DNA of 64,000 nucleotides from Planctomycetaceae bacterium (GTDB taxonomy: Bacteria; Planctomycetota; Planctomycetia; Pirellulales; PALSA-1355): assembly GCA_003153375.1 (NCBI GenBank), contig PLYM01000217.1, forward strand, positions 1-64,000, given 5' to 3'. Both the position numbers and the translations under genes were made by a program. Positions 53,113 to 62,295 of this stretch are shown piece after piece (within the stretch, counting starts at the first letter, position 1; each line of letters starts with the position of its first letter). The notes under the pieces were generated by a model. That model worked only from the letters and a program-made list of their open reading frames with translations. It was not told the DNA's origin and did not search any database.

Positions 53113-53157
53113 CGGGCACGCGGTAGCCACTATGGCCGCCGCGTGCCCGATTTTTTT
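53113..53157 (+). terminator. Strong Rho-independent terminator after the CC-heptad gene
   Basis: Eleven-base stem CGGGCACGCGG (53113-53123) with CCGCGTGCCCG (53139-53149), loop 15 bases, followed by A and seven T (53151-53157). Confidence 0.85.
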
Positions 53158-53174
53158 GCCGCGTGGTTTGGCGG

Positions 53175-53939
53175 TTAGTTCGCCGTGGCGCCACCGTCGA
53201 TGACGACGACCTGGCCGGTCACGTACGACGCTTCGTCCGAAGCGAGGTAGAGAGCGGCGAAGCCGATTTCGTCGGGCATGCCGATGTGGCCGATCGGCTG
53301 CGTGGCTTCGAGCTTGGCCCGATATTTCTCGTTCTTCCAGAAAAACTCGCTGAAATCGGTCTGAATCAAGCCCGGGGCGATCGCATTGACGCGAACGCCC
53401 TTCTGGCCGAATTCGCAGGCCCAGGTGCGCGTCATCATGATCAGGCCCGCCTTGGTGAAGCTATACAGCAGCCCGCCCGGCTGGGGGCGCAAGCCGGCAA
53501 TCGAGGCGATGTTGATGATCGACCCCGCCTTCTTTTCGATCATCTTGGGCACGGTCAGACGAATCAGCCGCATCGCGGCCTTGATGTTCACGTCGACCAT
53601 TTTGTCGACCATATCATCGGTCACCTCGAGCGAGGGCCCCTGCCCGATGTTCGTGGCGCTGTTGTTCACCAGGATGTCGACCGGGCCCAGTTGCTTCTCG
53701 ATGGCTTGCACCAGCCCTTCGAGCTGTTCCTTACGGCCCACGTGACATTCCATGGGAACTACCTTGCCGGGGAGCGAGGCCAGTTCGTCAGCCGTGGCCT
53801 GGAGGTTTTCCATCTTGCGGCTGGCAATGACGACGCTGGCCCCCGCTTCGGCAAACTTCTTCGTGATCGCCTTGCCAATCCCTCGTCCGCCGCCGGTGAT
53901 CAGAGCCACTTTGCCCTTCAGACTGATCGCTGCGCTCAT
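53175..53939 (-). CDS. Short-chain dehydrogenase/reductase
   Basis: Encodes 254 residues. Classical [23 protein letters not shown] (cofactor), VNNSATN for the NNAG motif, catalytic Ser in IASIAG and Tyr-Lys in YSFTKAG (tetrad Tyr at ~159), and the PG motif [15 protein letters not shown]. Ends with the family-typical [15 protein letters not shown] after beta-2 suggests NADP. Downstream of a thioesterase gene in the same direction with 39 bases between, so an acyl-metabolism pair is plausible. The annotation 'glucose/ribitol or fatty-acid SDR' cannot be resolved. Confidence 0.92.
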   Translation of the reverse strand: MSAAISLKGKVALITGGGRGIGKAITKKFAEAGASVVIASRKMENLQATADELASLPGKVVPMECHVGRKEQLEGLVQAIEKQLGPVDILVNNSATNIGQGPSLEVTDDMVDKMVDVNIKAAMRLIRLTVPKMIEKKAGSIINIASIAGLRPQPGGLLYSFTKAGLIMMTRTWACEFGQKGVRVNAIAPGLIQTDFSEFFWKNEKYRAKLEATQPIGHIGMPDEIGFAALYLASDEASYVTGQVVVIDGGATAN

Positions 53940-53978
53940 TGCTGTCTCGCTCGCTTGAGGTAATGAAATGGAAATGGT

Positions 53979-54452
53979 TCAAGGATGTTTTTCGAACCGG
54001 CCAATACCCTGTCTGATGGACTCGGGCAAGGAGGCCTTTTGATTCTGGCGGTAGTCGTAAATCACGACGCGCTGCTGTCCCTGGGCCGCGACGTGGCGCA
54101 TGGCATGACTGACGATCACCGATTCCATCTCGAACCGATCGTGTTGCACGTCGCGGATGCGGGTGCCGATCGAAACCGTGTCGGGATAGGTCAATGCGCG
54201 GCGAAAGCGGCAATCCGTCCAGGATAGGATCGGGCCCACCCCGGTCTCGGCCTGCACTTTCATGAAGCCCATCTCGGTGAAGCACTGCAGCCGTGCGTGT
54301 TCGAGGTAACGGAAATAGACCGTGTTGTTCACGTGGCCGTTGGCATCCATGTCGCCCCAGGCGACCATCGTCGTGACGACGACGGGATAGTCGACCAACA
54401 GCTCGGCCACGGCCGATTCCAATGCAGCACGGTCCACACGCGCGTCCCCCAT
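53979..54452 (-). CDS. Acyl-CoA thioesterase (hotdog-fold, 4-hydroxybenzoyl-CoA type)
   Basis: Encodes 157 residues. Hotdog motif: VVTTMVAWGDMDANGHVNNTVYFRYLEHARLQ matches the 4HBT-type thioesterase active region with Asp in DMDANGHVNN, followed by VGPILSWTDCRFRRALTYPDTVSIGTRI. Likely hydrolyses an acyl-CoA. It is upstream of an SDR in the same operon. No signal peptide. Substrate unknown. Confidence 0.88.
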   Translation of the reverse strand: MGDARVDRAALESAVAELLVDYPVVVTTMVAWGDMDANGHVNNTVYFRYLEHARLQCFTEMGFMKVQAETGVGPILSWTDCRFRRALTYPDTVSIGTRIRDVQHDRFEMESVIVSHAMRHVAAQGQQRVVIYDYRQNQKASLPESIRQGIGRFEKHP

Positions 54453-54724
54453 CCAACCTACCGTCCGTTCGGTAAGCTAGCACGTCGCGGGGCGCCTGGA
54501 TAGGGGCCGGGACGTGACCGGACTGTGCCCTGGGAACGGCTGTCGAAATGAGCCAGGCAGGCCGATCGTGGTGGGATTGTCGGGCTTGTGCGGGCTGTTG
54601 GGTGTCAGGGTTTTTGGCGCGGCGGAGAGTCCGAGCTAGGTTTGCCTTCAGCAGCCTGGGCCGATTTCGTGCACTGCCTTGGCCTGGGCCGCGCTTAACC
54701 AATCTCCGTTTTGGGGCAACGTGC

Positions 54725-55096
54725 ATGCGCACCGCGATCATCTGTTTGCTGCTCTTTATCCTGCCGCCGCTGGCCGTGCTCGGCTGGCAGCGCTATGAGG
54801 AATTCCAGGCAGAAGCGAGATTGCGTCCCCAGTTGCACTGGGCCGATGAGGTCTTGTTCTTCAATGCTTCGTGGTGCGGACCCTGTCGTCACATGAAGCC
54901 CATCGTGGCCGATTTGCGTCGCCAGGGCTATCGATTGCGCGACATCGACATCGACAAGAACCATTCCCTGGCCGCGAAGTACGGCGTCCGCTCGATCCCG
55001 ACCTTCGTTTTTCTCAGCGGCGGCAGTGAGGTCAGCCGGTTCTCCGGAGGTACATCGCCCGAGAACCTTCGCGAACTTTGCGCCAACTACCGCTAA
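54725..55096 (+). CDS. Membrane-anchored thioredoxin-like protein
   Basis: Encodes 123 residues from the ATG at 54725. N-terminal hydrophobic segment (~4-22, AIICLLLFILPPLAVLGW) anchors it, then a thioredoxin domain with active site WCGPC at residues 50-54 and cis-Pro in RSIPTFVFL. It should act in the periplasm or cell-envelope as a thiol-disulphide oxidoreductase. Longer frames upstream start in non-coding-looking sequence. Neighbours are a small lipoprotein and a hypothetical protein. Confidence 0.88.
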   Translation: MRTAIICLLLFILPPLAVLGWQRYEEFQAEARLRPQLHWADEVLFFNASWCGPCRHMKPIVADLRRQGYRLRDIDIDKNHSLAAKYGVRSIPTFVFLSGGSEVSRFSGGTSPENLRELCANYR

Positions 55097-55181
55097 GCCC
55101 GCCGGCGGTGCTAGCAGAGCCACTGCCCCACCGGCAACTGCTCTGGAATGTCACCGCGCGATTTGGGAGACTTCCGCTCCC

Positions 55182-55436
55182 ATGTCTCCACAAGCTTTTC
55201 AGAATATGAGTTCAAAGCCGGGCTCTGCGTCTCGCCTCATGACCTGGGGGCTGGCGGCAGCGACCTGCGTCGGCCTGCTTGGCGCGGGCTGCCAACGCTG
55301 GAATTGGCGCGGCGATGGGTTTGGCGACAACATGGGTCGATTTGCCGAGAAGCTGCGCCCGCCGGCCGACGAACGAGGTTTCTCAGGCCTCGACTCCCGG
55401 GCTCGCGAAGTGGAGCGCGACCTGGGCGTCCGCTGA
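55182..55436 (+). CDS. Small lipoprotein of unknown function
   Basis: Encodes 84 residues from the ATG at 55182, or 76 from the ATG at 55206. Signal with lipobox LGAGC (AAATCVGLLGAGCQRW) leads to a mature part of about 45 residues rich in charged residues (MGRFAEKLRPPADERGF). GGGAGA lies eleven bases before the first ATG. Downstream 77 bases lies another small gene. Not recognised. Confidence 0.55.
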   Translation: MSPQAFQNMSSKPGSASRLMTWGLAAATCVGLLGAGCQRWNWRGDGFGDNMGRFAEKLRPPADERGFSGLDSRAREVERDLGVR

Positions 55437-55513
55437 GTTTTGCTGGCAATTCGCGGTCCGCATCCCATAATGGATTCGGTAGCCGCGTATCCGCGAACTT
55501 TGGGGAGGCAACC

Positions 55514-55783
55514 ATGCAGAAGGTTGGCCAGACTTTTGCCAGCACGACCGAATTCCTCGACGGCAACGAATACTTGGACTGTACGTTCAGTGACTGCCAG
55601 ATCGTTTTCGGTGGCGGCGACTTGCCGGGGATTGTCAACTGTCAGTTCAACAACTGCCGCTGGCAATTTGCCAACGCGGCCGAGCGGACGCTGAACTTCA
55701 TGCGGCAGGTTTATCACGGCATGGGCGCCGGCGGCGCTGACATTGTCGAGGCCACTCTGAACGCGATTCGACAGCCCCTCTGA
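55514..55783 (+). CDS. Small hypothetical protein
   Basis: Encodes 89 residues from the ATG at 55514, with GGAGG six bases upstream. Composition: an N-terminal stretch of strand-like sequence with regularly spaced Cys and Phe (FLDGNEYLDCTFSDCQIVF, then VNCQFNNCRWQF), reminiscent of short beta-helix or pentapeptide-like repeats, and a C-terminal helix (TLNFMRQVYHG). No signal peptide. Not recognised. Confidence 0.6.
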   Translation: MQKVGQTFASTTEFLDGNEYLDCTFSDCQIVFGGGDLPGIVNCQFNNCRWQFANAAERTLNFMRQVYHGMGAGGADIVEATLNAIRQPL

Positions 55784-55963
55784 CGATCTCGTTCGATGGC
55801 GTCGTCGGCCTCCGGATCGCACCAACTGGCGCGATTTGTCGCAATTTCCCGGGACGATCTCCGACGGTTCCGATCGTAGGGGTTGCGCGGCGCGACGCCA
55901 TCGTGACTCCCGGCCCTGTTGACTTTCGTGCGCCAGGAGTTTTTTGCACTCGATGGCAGTTTT

Positions 55964-55991
55964 TTGACTTACCGCAAGTAAAGCCTAGCCT
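55964..55991 (+). promoter_or_regulatory. Possible promoter for the HD-GYP regulator gene
   Basis: TTGACT (55964-55969), 16 bases, TAGCCT (55986-55991), about 65 bases before the ATG at 56057. Weak -10 match. T6 runs just upstream (55931-55936 and 55960-55965) give an AT-rich region. Confidence 0.35.
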
Positions 55992-56056
55992 TGCTGAGCG
56001 AAACGCGACGGTCTGATTGAACCTTGATGTCGCGTGGCCGATAGGCGGAGAACGGA

Positions 56057-57103
56057 ATGCAAGTCCTGATCGTTGACGATAACCCGATCGCTCTGGATTT
56101 GCTGGAGCACACCCTGAAGCGGAGCGGCTACGACGTGATCGCCACCGACAACGGTCGCGATGCGCTCGACATTCTGTGGCAGGGAAGTTGCCAATTGGTG
56201 GTTGCCGATTGGGAGATGCCCGAGATGTCGGGTATCGAGCTATGCCGCGGCATTCGCAGCTCGGGGTTCATGAATTACATCTATGTCATTCTGCTCACCA
56301 CGCGGCGCGATGCCTCCGACTCGATCGAAGGCATGACCGCCGGAGCGGACGACCTGATGCTCAAGCCGTTTCAGCCCAGCGAGCTGACGCTCCGCGTGCG
56401 CACCGGCGAGCGACTGCTGGGACTCGAGACGCGCGACCTGTTGATCTTCGTGCTGGCCAAGCTGGCCGAGTCGCGCGACAACGACTCGGGCACGCACCTG
56501 GAACGGGTACGAATGTACTCGCGCGTGATCGCCGAGCATCTGGCCCGGCAACCGAAGTTCAGCGACCAGGTCAACGCGGATTTCGTGCGGTTGATTTATC
56601 TCACCAGTCCGTTGCACGACATCGGCAAGGTGGCCGTGCCCGACTCGGTGCTGCTCAAGCCGAGCGCTTTGACGCGCGAAGAGTTCGAGCTGATGAAATC
56701 GCACACGACCCACGGCGCAGAGACGCTCGACGCCGCGCTGCACGAGTTTCCGGCCGCCCGCTACTTGCAGATGGCCCGCGACATCGCCGCCAGCCATCAC
56801 GAATGGTACGACGGTTCCGGTTATCCAGCCGGCCTGTCAGGCAATGACATTCCGCTCTGCGGTCGCATCGTGGCCTTGGCCGACGTGTACGACGCGCTGA
56901 CCTCGAAGCGGGTCTATAAAGACATCCTGACGCACGAGAAAGCCCGCAGCATCGTGATCAAGGCCCGGGGCACTCATTTCGACCCCGACGTCGTCGATGC
57001 TTTTACGGCCAACGAGGATCGGTTCCTGGCCATCAAGCGGGCTCTGGCCGCCGCCGCACCCCCGGCCAAGCAGCAGGACCATCACGAAATCGTCAACGTC
57101 TGA
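56057..57103 (+). CDS. Response regulator with HD-GYP phosphodiesterase domain
   Basis: Encodes 348 residues. Receiver domain (1-120) with acidic pair D7-D8, phosphoacceptor D51 (VVADWEMP) and K103 (LMLKPF). HD-GYP output domain (~130-330) with H187-D188 in SPLHDIGKVAVPD, HHEWYDGSGYPAGLSG (residues 247-262) and ALADVYDALTSKR. Hydrolyses cyclic-di-GMP, controlled by phosphorylation of D51. No histidine kinase is adjacent. Start ATG at 56057 immediately begins MQVLIVDDNP. Cytoplasmic. Confidence 0.95.
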   Translation: MQVLIVDDNPIALDLLEHTLKRSGYDVIATDNGRDALDILWQGSCQLVVADWEMPEMSGIELCRGIRSSGFMNYIYVILLTTRRDASDSIEGMTAGADDLMLKPFQPSELTLRVRTGERLLGLETRDLLIFVLAKLAESRDNDSGTHLERVRMYSRVIAEHLARQPKFSDQVNADFVRLIYLTSPLHDIGKVAVPDSVLLKPSALTREEFELMKSHTTHGAETLDAALHEFPAARYLQMARDIAASHHEWYDGSGYPAGLSGNDIPLCGRIVALADVYDALTSKRVYKDILTHEKARSIVIKARGTHFDPDVVDAFTANEDRFLAIKRALAAAAPPAKQQDHHEIVNV

Positions 57104-57130
57104 CGGGCCACCGGACGTCCCGATCAGCCC

Positions 57131-60100
57131 TCAGGGCTCCGCGGCGCGCTGCGGCTCGGCGGCACTTGTCGGTGCGAAACCGCGGCGCATGGTGTTCTCG
57201 GTCAGCGTGCGCGGCAGCACGAATTGCAGCAAGTAGTCCGCTCCACCGGCCTTGGTGCCGATGCCCGACATGCGAAATCCGCCAAACGGCTGCCTCCCCA
57301 CCAGGGCGCCGGTGATCGAGCGGTTCAAGTAGAAGTTGCCCACTAGCATTCCGCGCTGCGCCTGGCGCAGGTTGTCGGGGCTCCGCGAAAAGATGCCCCC
57401 GGTCAGCGCATAGTCGGTGTTATTGGCGATGTGTATGGCCTCGTCCAGGTCGCTGGCCCGCATCACCGCGAGCACCGGGCCAAAGATTTCCTCCTGGGCC
57501 AAGGGGCTATCCGGCTGCACGTCGGTGTAGATGTGGGGGCCGACATAGAACCCCTCGGCCGCCAACTCGCCGACCTCGACCGCCAGCGCCTCGCGACTCG
57601 TTTGCCGGCCGATTTCGACGTAACGCCGCACACGGTCGAAAGACTCCTGGTCGATGACCGCTGACATGCTGCTCGCGGGCTCTTCGGCAGGTCCGATCTG
57701 CAAGCTTCGCGTCGCCTCGACCAGCCGCGACAAAAACACGTCATAGACGCCAGCCAGCACGATCACGCGCGAGCAGGCCGAACATTTCTGACCTTGATAG
57801 CCGAAAGCGCTCTTTACGACACCCAGCACCGCTTCATCCAGATCGGCGTCATCGTCGACAATGATCGCGTTCTTGCCTCCCATTTCGGCAATCACGTGCT
57901 TGACCGTCCGCATCCCGCAGCCAGTGGCCAGTTGCGCCGCCCGCGCGTTGATGGTCAGGCCCACGTTGCGCGAGCCGGTGAAAGCGATCAGGGCCACGTC
58001 CGGATGGTCGACCAGGGCCGCGCCGACCGTTTCGCCGCGCCCTGGCAGATAATTGAGCACGCCGCGGGGCAACTCGAGTTCACTGAAGATCTCCATCAGT
58101 TTCGCCGCCACAATGCTCGATTGCTCGGCCGGCTTCATGACGACCGTATTGCCTGTTGCCAGCGCGGCCGTCGTCATGCCGGTGAGAATCGCCAGCGGGA
58201 AATTCCAGGGCGCAATCACCGCCGCGACGCCGCGGGGAATGGTTTCGAAGCGATTCTCCTCGCCCGGAACGTCGACGCCGTGCGGTTGAGCGAGCGCCAC
58301 AGCGCCGGTCGCGTAGTACTCGCAAAAATCGATCGCTTCGGCCACGTCGGCGTCGGCCTCGCGCCACGGCTTGGCACACTCGTGTACTTCCCAAGCTGCC
58401 AGCTCAAAGCGCCGCTCGCGCATCCGCTGTGCGGCCCGGCGCAAATACTCGGCTCGCCGCGTCGCGCCCAAGCCCCACCAGCCAGGCAATGCGCGTTTCG
58501 CCGCTGCCACCGCTGCCTGAGCGTCCTCAGCCGAAGCCTGGGCCACCTGCCCCAGAATTCGCACCTTGTGCGACGGATTGATCGCCGCGGCCCATGTCCT
58601 GGTGGCAACCTCCTGGCCATCGATGACCAGTGGATAACGCGAGTTCCATTGGCGCTCGGTGTCACGCAGGGCGTCTTGCATCGCCTGGCGGTTGGCGTCG
58701 CGACCAAAGTCGACCGGCGGCTCATTGTGAAAAGCGGGCGCGAATCGGGTCGCTCCCACGCGGTGTTCCTCGGCCCGACCGTCGCCAAGGGACTTTTGAT
58801 CCAAGGGGTTCATAAGCAGTTTCTCCACCGAGACGTGCTCGGCAAAACTGGCCCGCAGAAACGATTCATTCGAAGTATTCTCCAGCAGCCGCCGCACCAG
58901 GTAGGCCATGCCGGGGATCAGCTCGCCATAGGGCATGTAGATGCGGAGCCGATAACCGAGATCGACGATCGCCTGCTTCTCGGCGTCGGCCATGCCATAG
59001 AGCATCTGCAGCTCGAAGCCATGCGCCGGAATGCCCAAGTTTCGTGCCACGGCCATGCCGTGAGCCAGCGAGCGCAAGTTATGGCTGCCTAGCGCCGGCC
59101 GGATGTGCTCGTGGTTTTGCATGGCAAACCGCGTGAGCCGCTCGTAACTGGCATCGGTTTCCCACTTGTCTCGAAACACCGGTATGGGCCAGCCGGTGGC
59201 CTCGGCGAACACGGTCTCATAGTCCCAATAGGCCCCTTTGACCAGTCGCACCCAAACCGGGCGGCCGCGTCGCACGGCCCAGTCCCGCAGCCGTCGCAGA
59301 TCGTCGGCCGCATCGCACAGGTAGCACTGAATCACGATGCCGACGTCCGAGGTATCACGAAACTCGTCCTCCATCAGCACCTGCTCAAAAATCGCCAGCG
59401 TGAGATCCTTGGTGCGGTACGATTCCATGTCGATATTGACGAACGTGCGTTGGGCGTGCGCCGCCCGCAGCAGCAATCGCAGCCGTTGGCCCACGCGGCG
59501 CGCGGTGCCGGCCGGGTCGATGGGGTCGAATTGGCTATCCAGGGCCGATAGTTTGACCGAGACATTCGCTCTCGGCAGTTCGACCAACGACGCGCGGTCG
59601 ATCTGCGGCACTTCGGGCCAAGAGTTAACGACCGGCGCAACCCCGTCGATCAAATCCAGGTAGGTCCGCAAGTAATGCTCGGCCTCGATTTCGCTAGTCA
59701 CGGCCTCGCCCAGCACGTCGAGCGTAAAGGCTCGCCGCAGCATGCGCTCGCGCATCGCCGCCGCCAGGACTTCGTTTTGCGTCGTGCCGGCGATGAACCG
59801 TCGGGCGTGTCCCATGGCGTTGCGGCGGGCCGCGATGGCCAACGCACGGCCAGCGATCGAACGCGGCGTGGCCACGGCCAGGCCCAATCGCACGGCCGAA
59901 GGCAGAAACTGCCGCACGTCGTGGAAGTACTCGTGCAGGTGCCGCGTCACTGCCTCGCTCGTCGAAAGCATCGGCAGCACGTCGATGAAGCGGAACATCT
60001 GCACCTTGACCGACTCATCTTGCATGGCCCAGGCCATGATTCGATCGTCCCACCAGCGACGATCCAGCACGTTCCGCTCGCCGCCGCTCAGGTGATCGAA

Positions 60101-60172
60101 GAGATAATGGCCGATCTCCTGCGTCGTGCGCTCGATGTCTGACAGGCGGCGGTCGTTGAGTTCGCTGGGCAC
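57131..60172 (-). CDS. putA: Bifunctional proline dehydrogenase / glutamate-semialdehyde dehydrogenase
   Basis: Encodes 1013 residues from a GTG at 60172; upstream in-frame starts (to 60385) would overlap the divergent rlmN gene. FAD-binding ProDH barrel (~90-465): VSVKLSAL, WVRLVKGAYWDYE, GFELQMLYGM and YLVRRLLENTSNESFLR. ALDH domain (~545-1000): AVIAPWNFPLAI, VVMKPAEQSSIVA, FTGSRNVGL, AEMGGKNAIIVD, catalytic Cys in GYQGQKCSACSRVI and EEIFGPVLAVM. Oxidises proline to glutamate. The DNA-binding domain of some PutA is absent, so this is a non-regulatory form of PutA (branch B/C-like). Certain family. Confidence 0.93.
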   Translation of the reverse strand: MPSELNDRRLSDIERTTQEIGHYLFDHLSGGERNVLDRRWWDDRIMAWAMQDESVKVQMFRFIDVLPMLSTSEAVTRHLHEYFHDVRQFLPSAVRLGLAVATPRSIAGRALAIAARRNAMGHARRFIAGTTQNEVLAAAMRERMLRRAFTLDVLGEAVTSEIEAEHYLRTYLDLIDGVAPVVNSWPEVPQIDRASLVELPRANVSVKLSALDSQFDPIDPAGTARRVGQRLRLLLRAAHAQRTFVNIDMESYRTKDLTLAIFEQVLMEDEFRDTSDVGIVIQCYLCDAADDLRRLRDWAVRRGRPVWVRLVKGAYWDYETVFAEATGWPIPVFRDKWETDASYERLTRFAMQNHEHIRPALGSHNLRSLAHGMAVARNLGIPAHGFELQMLYGMADAEKQAIVDLGYRLRIYMPYGELIPGMAYLVRRLLENTSNESFLRASFAEHVSVEKLLMNPLDQKSLGDGRAEEHRVGATRFAPAFHNEPPVDFGRDANRQAMQDALRDTERQWNSRYPLVIDGQEVATRTWAAAINPSHKVRILGQVAQASAEDAQAAVAAAKRALPGWWGLGATRRAEYLRRAAQRMRERRFELAAWEVHECAKPWREADADVAEAIDFCEYYATGAVALAQPHGVDVPGEENRFETIPRGVAAVIAPWNFPLAILTGMTTAALATGNTVVMKPAEQSSIVAAKLMEIFSELELPRGVLNYLPGRGETVGAALVDHPDVALIAFTGSRNVGLTINARAAQLATGCGMRTVKHVIAEMGGKNAIIVDDDADLDEAVLGVVKSAFGYQGQKCSACSRVIVLAGVYDVFLSRLVEATRSLQIGPAEEPASSMSAVIDQESFDRVRRYVEIGRQTSREALAVEVGELAAEGFYVGPHIYTDVQPDSPLAQEEIFGPVLAVMRASDLDEAIHIANNTDYALTGGIFSRSPDNLRQAQRGMLVGNFYLNRSITGALVGRQPFGGFRMSGIGTKAGGADYLLQFVLPRTLTENTMRRGFAPTSAAEPQRAAEP

Positions 60173-60307
60173 GGTAAACGTCTTCGGCGAGAGGGCAGCG
60201 GGTTGCTGACGGTATCCGCGGTAGCGCGGGCTAGACAATTCTATGCCCCTGCCCCCGATTTGGCGAAAGCGGCCCCAAACCCCCGGGCACCTGCGGCATG
60301 CGGACCG

Positions 60308-60313
60308 TATAAT
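60308..60313 (+). promoter_or_regulatory. Minus-10 element before rlmN
   Basis: TATAAT at 60308-60313, forty bases before the rlmN ATG. No good -35 is seen at the expected distance, so it is a partial match. Confidence 0.3.
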
Positions 60314-60352
60314 GAGCCGATTCGCACCCTGCAAACTTTGTTTTTCCGACTC

Positions 60353-61417
60353 ATGACGAATTTGCTCGAACCGGCGAACGACCACTTACGTGCCTGGCTG
60401 GCCGAGCGCGGTATGCCAGGATTTCGCTTCGCGCAGATTCGGCACTGGCTCTTTGCCGGCCGCGCCCGCGGGTTTGAGGACATGACCAATCTGCCCAAGG
60501 CCTTGCGCGAAGCCCTGGCGGCCGAGTTTCAACTCTGGACTTCGCGGGTCGTGGCACACAAGGTGACGGACGATGGCACGGAGAAGCTGCTCGTTCAGTG
60601 GTCCGATGGCCAGCAGATCGAATGCGTGCTGTTGCTCGACGGCGGCCGCCGCACGATCTGCATTAGTACCCAAGTGGGCTGCGCGATGGGCTGCGTGTTC
60701 TGCGCCAGTGGGTTGGAAGGCGTGACGCGCAATCTGACGGCCGGCGAGATCCTGGAGCAGATGCTGCTGCTCGATCGGCTGCTGCCGGAGGGCGAGCGAC
60801 TGAGCCACATTGTCGTCATGGGCATGGGCGAACCACTGGCCAACGTCGACGCCCTGTTGCCGGCCTTGCACGAAGCCAGTTCTCCGACAGGCCTGGCGAT
60901 CAGCGCCCGACGGATCACGATTTCAACCGTCGGCCTGCCTCCGGCCATTCATCGCCTGGCCGAGGCCAACTGCCGCTACAACCTGGCCGTGTCGCTGCAC
61001 GCGGCCGACGACGATTTGCGGAATCAACTCGTGAAGGTCAACAAGAACATCGGCCTCGACGAGATTCTTCGAGCCGCCGATCATTATTTTGAGGCCTCGG
61101 GACGTCGGCTGACCTTCGAATATGTGCTGCTGGCGGGGCTAAATGACGGTCCGGACCACGCTCGACGTTTGGTGACATTGCTGCGCGGTCGCACCGCGTT
61201 GCTGAATGTGATTCCCTACAACCCCGTGACCGGCTTGCCCTACCGCACGCCGTCAGCCACGGCCGTCAATCGCTTCCTGGAAATCGTCCGCAGCGGCGGC
61301 ATCAACGTGTTTGTCCGGGAGCGCAAAGGGGACAAGATCGACGCGGCCTGTGGGCAACTGCGTCGAGGTGCTCTCGAAGTGCTACCGCTGGCCACGGAGC
61401 CCGCGGCCGGTTGCTAG
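60353..61417 (+). CDS. rlmN: Dual-specificity RNA methyltransferase RlmN
   Basis: Encodes 354 residues from the ATG at 60353. RlmN methylates A2503 of 23S rRNA and A37 of tRNA. Radical SAM Cys110, Cys114 and Cys117 (GCAMGCVFCASG) followed by VVMGMGEPLANVD, AVSLHAADDDLRNQLV, LAGLNDGPDHA and the C-terminal catalytic Cys in GDKIDAACGQL. Standard length. It is divergent from putA and its stop overlaps that of the ThuA gene by the palindrome CTAG. Secure call. Confidence 0.95.
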   Translation: MTNLLEPANDHLRAWLAERGMPGFRFAQIRHWLFAGRARGFEDMTNLPKALREALAAEFQLWTSRVVAHKVTDDGTEKLLVQWSDGQQIECVLLLDGGRRTICISTQVGCAMGCVFCASGLEGVTRNLTAGEILEQMLLLDRLLPEGERLSHIVVMGMGEPLANVDALLPALHEASSPTGLAISARRITISTVGLPPAIHRLAEANCRYNLAVSLHAADDDLRNQLVKVNKNIGLDEILRAADHYFEASGRRLTFEYVLLAGLNDGPDHARRLVTLLRGRTALLNVIPYNPVTGLPYRTPSATAVNRFLEIVRSGGINVFVRERKGDKIDAACGQLRRGALEVLPLATEPAAGC

Positions 61418-62184
61418 CCGCCGGGTAATTTCAGGGTCCACAGCGTGGCTTGGAAGATGAGCTTCCGATAGGCCGCCTGCTTCCAGTTGTCGTGGAAGTG
61501 CAAACCCGTGAAGCCGAAGGAGCGGCCGCCATCGGGACGCTCCCAGGACCAGGCGACGGTTTCCGAGCGACCGTCGATCGTGGCTTGCAAAATCGGCCGG
61601 ATCTGGCCGCGCGGCTCGACGAACTTGAGCTGATAATAAAACTCGTCGCGGGCGCGAAAATTCGTCAGGCCCGCGGTGATCGGATGACCTGGGTCGGCAA
61701 TACGCAGTTCGGTCTCGACGACCTGATACTTGCGGTCCGGACCGCCGTGGCAGCCGCCTAACAGCTTCAGGAACGGTTCGATCGGTTCGGCGGCTTTGGT
61801 GCCCAACGCCCAGTGCAGAGCGACCAGTCCGCCGCCGCGGGCCGCCAGTCGGGCTAAGGCCTCTTGACGGCGCGGATCGGCTTGCGTCCAACGGGCGCCC
61901 TCGGAGAGGAACATCACGACGCCGTCGGCTTCGCCCAGCAGCGCCGGCCCCTCGCTCCAGGGCTCGTCGGCCGTCACCACGCGAACCTTGAGCCCCGCCG
62001 TCGGCTCGAGCAGCTTCGCAAGTTGCTCGAGACCAGCTAAGTACTCGTGCGTCCCAGCAGGGTGGTTGTCAGGCCCTTGGGCCAGCAGGAGCAACGTCTT
62101 GGGCGGTGCGGCGGAGGCGGTGCCGCCCAAACTGGCAAGCGCCAGGAGGACGAACAGGGAATCAACAAGCGTCGCAAGCCGCAT
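61414..62184 (-). CDS. ThuA-domain secreted protein
   Basis: Encodes 256 residues from the ATG at 62184 (AGAGGA eight bases upstream); the ATG at 62202 lacks a ribosome-binding site. Signal peptide ~1-26. The ThuA-like (trehalose-utilization) fold with a class I glutamine amidotransferase-like core: LLLLAQGPDNHPAGTHEYLAGLE, ADGVVMFLSEGARW, GGGLVALHWALG (at the nucleophile position no Cys) and GRSFGFTGLHFHDNW near the end. Function may be sugar-related; enzymatic activity unknown. Convergent with rlmN. Confidence 0.85.
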   Translation of the reverse strand: MRLATLVDSLFVLLALASLGGTASAAPPKTLLLLAQGPDNHPAGTHEYLAGLEQLAKLLEPTAGLKVRVVTADEPWSEGPALLGEADGVVMFLSEGARWTQADPRRQEALARLAARGGGLVALHWALGTKAAEPIEPFLKLLGGCHGGPDRKYQVVETELRIADPGHPITAGLTNFRARDEFYYQLKFVEPRGQIRPILQATIDGRSETVAWSWERPDGGRSFGFTGLHFHDNWKQAAYRKLIFQATLWTLKLPGG

Positions 62185-62210
62185 GATCTCCGTCCTCTGC
62201 ATCAGCGCAC

Positions 62211-62246
62211 AAAAAAAGCCGCCACGGCGCTGTTGGCCGTGGCGGC
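62211..62246 (-). terminator. Strong Rho-independent terminator for the SHD1 gene
   Basis: On the minus strand, ten-base stem GCCGCCACGG (62246-62237) with CCGTGGCGGC (62227-62218), loop nine bases, followed by seven T (62217-62211). Confidence 0.88.
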
Positions 62247-62295
62247 TATTGTAGTCCAAGTTCTCGTCGCGCTCGAAGTTTCGAGATCGGCGAAA

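Noticed and set aside
60173..60385. Upstream extension of PutA to 1084 residues
   Set aside because: It would cover the rlmN start and promoter region and shows low-complexity, non-family sequence.
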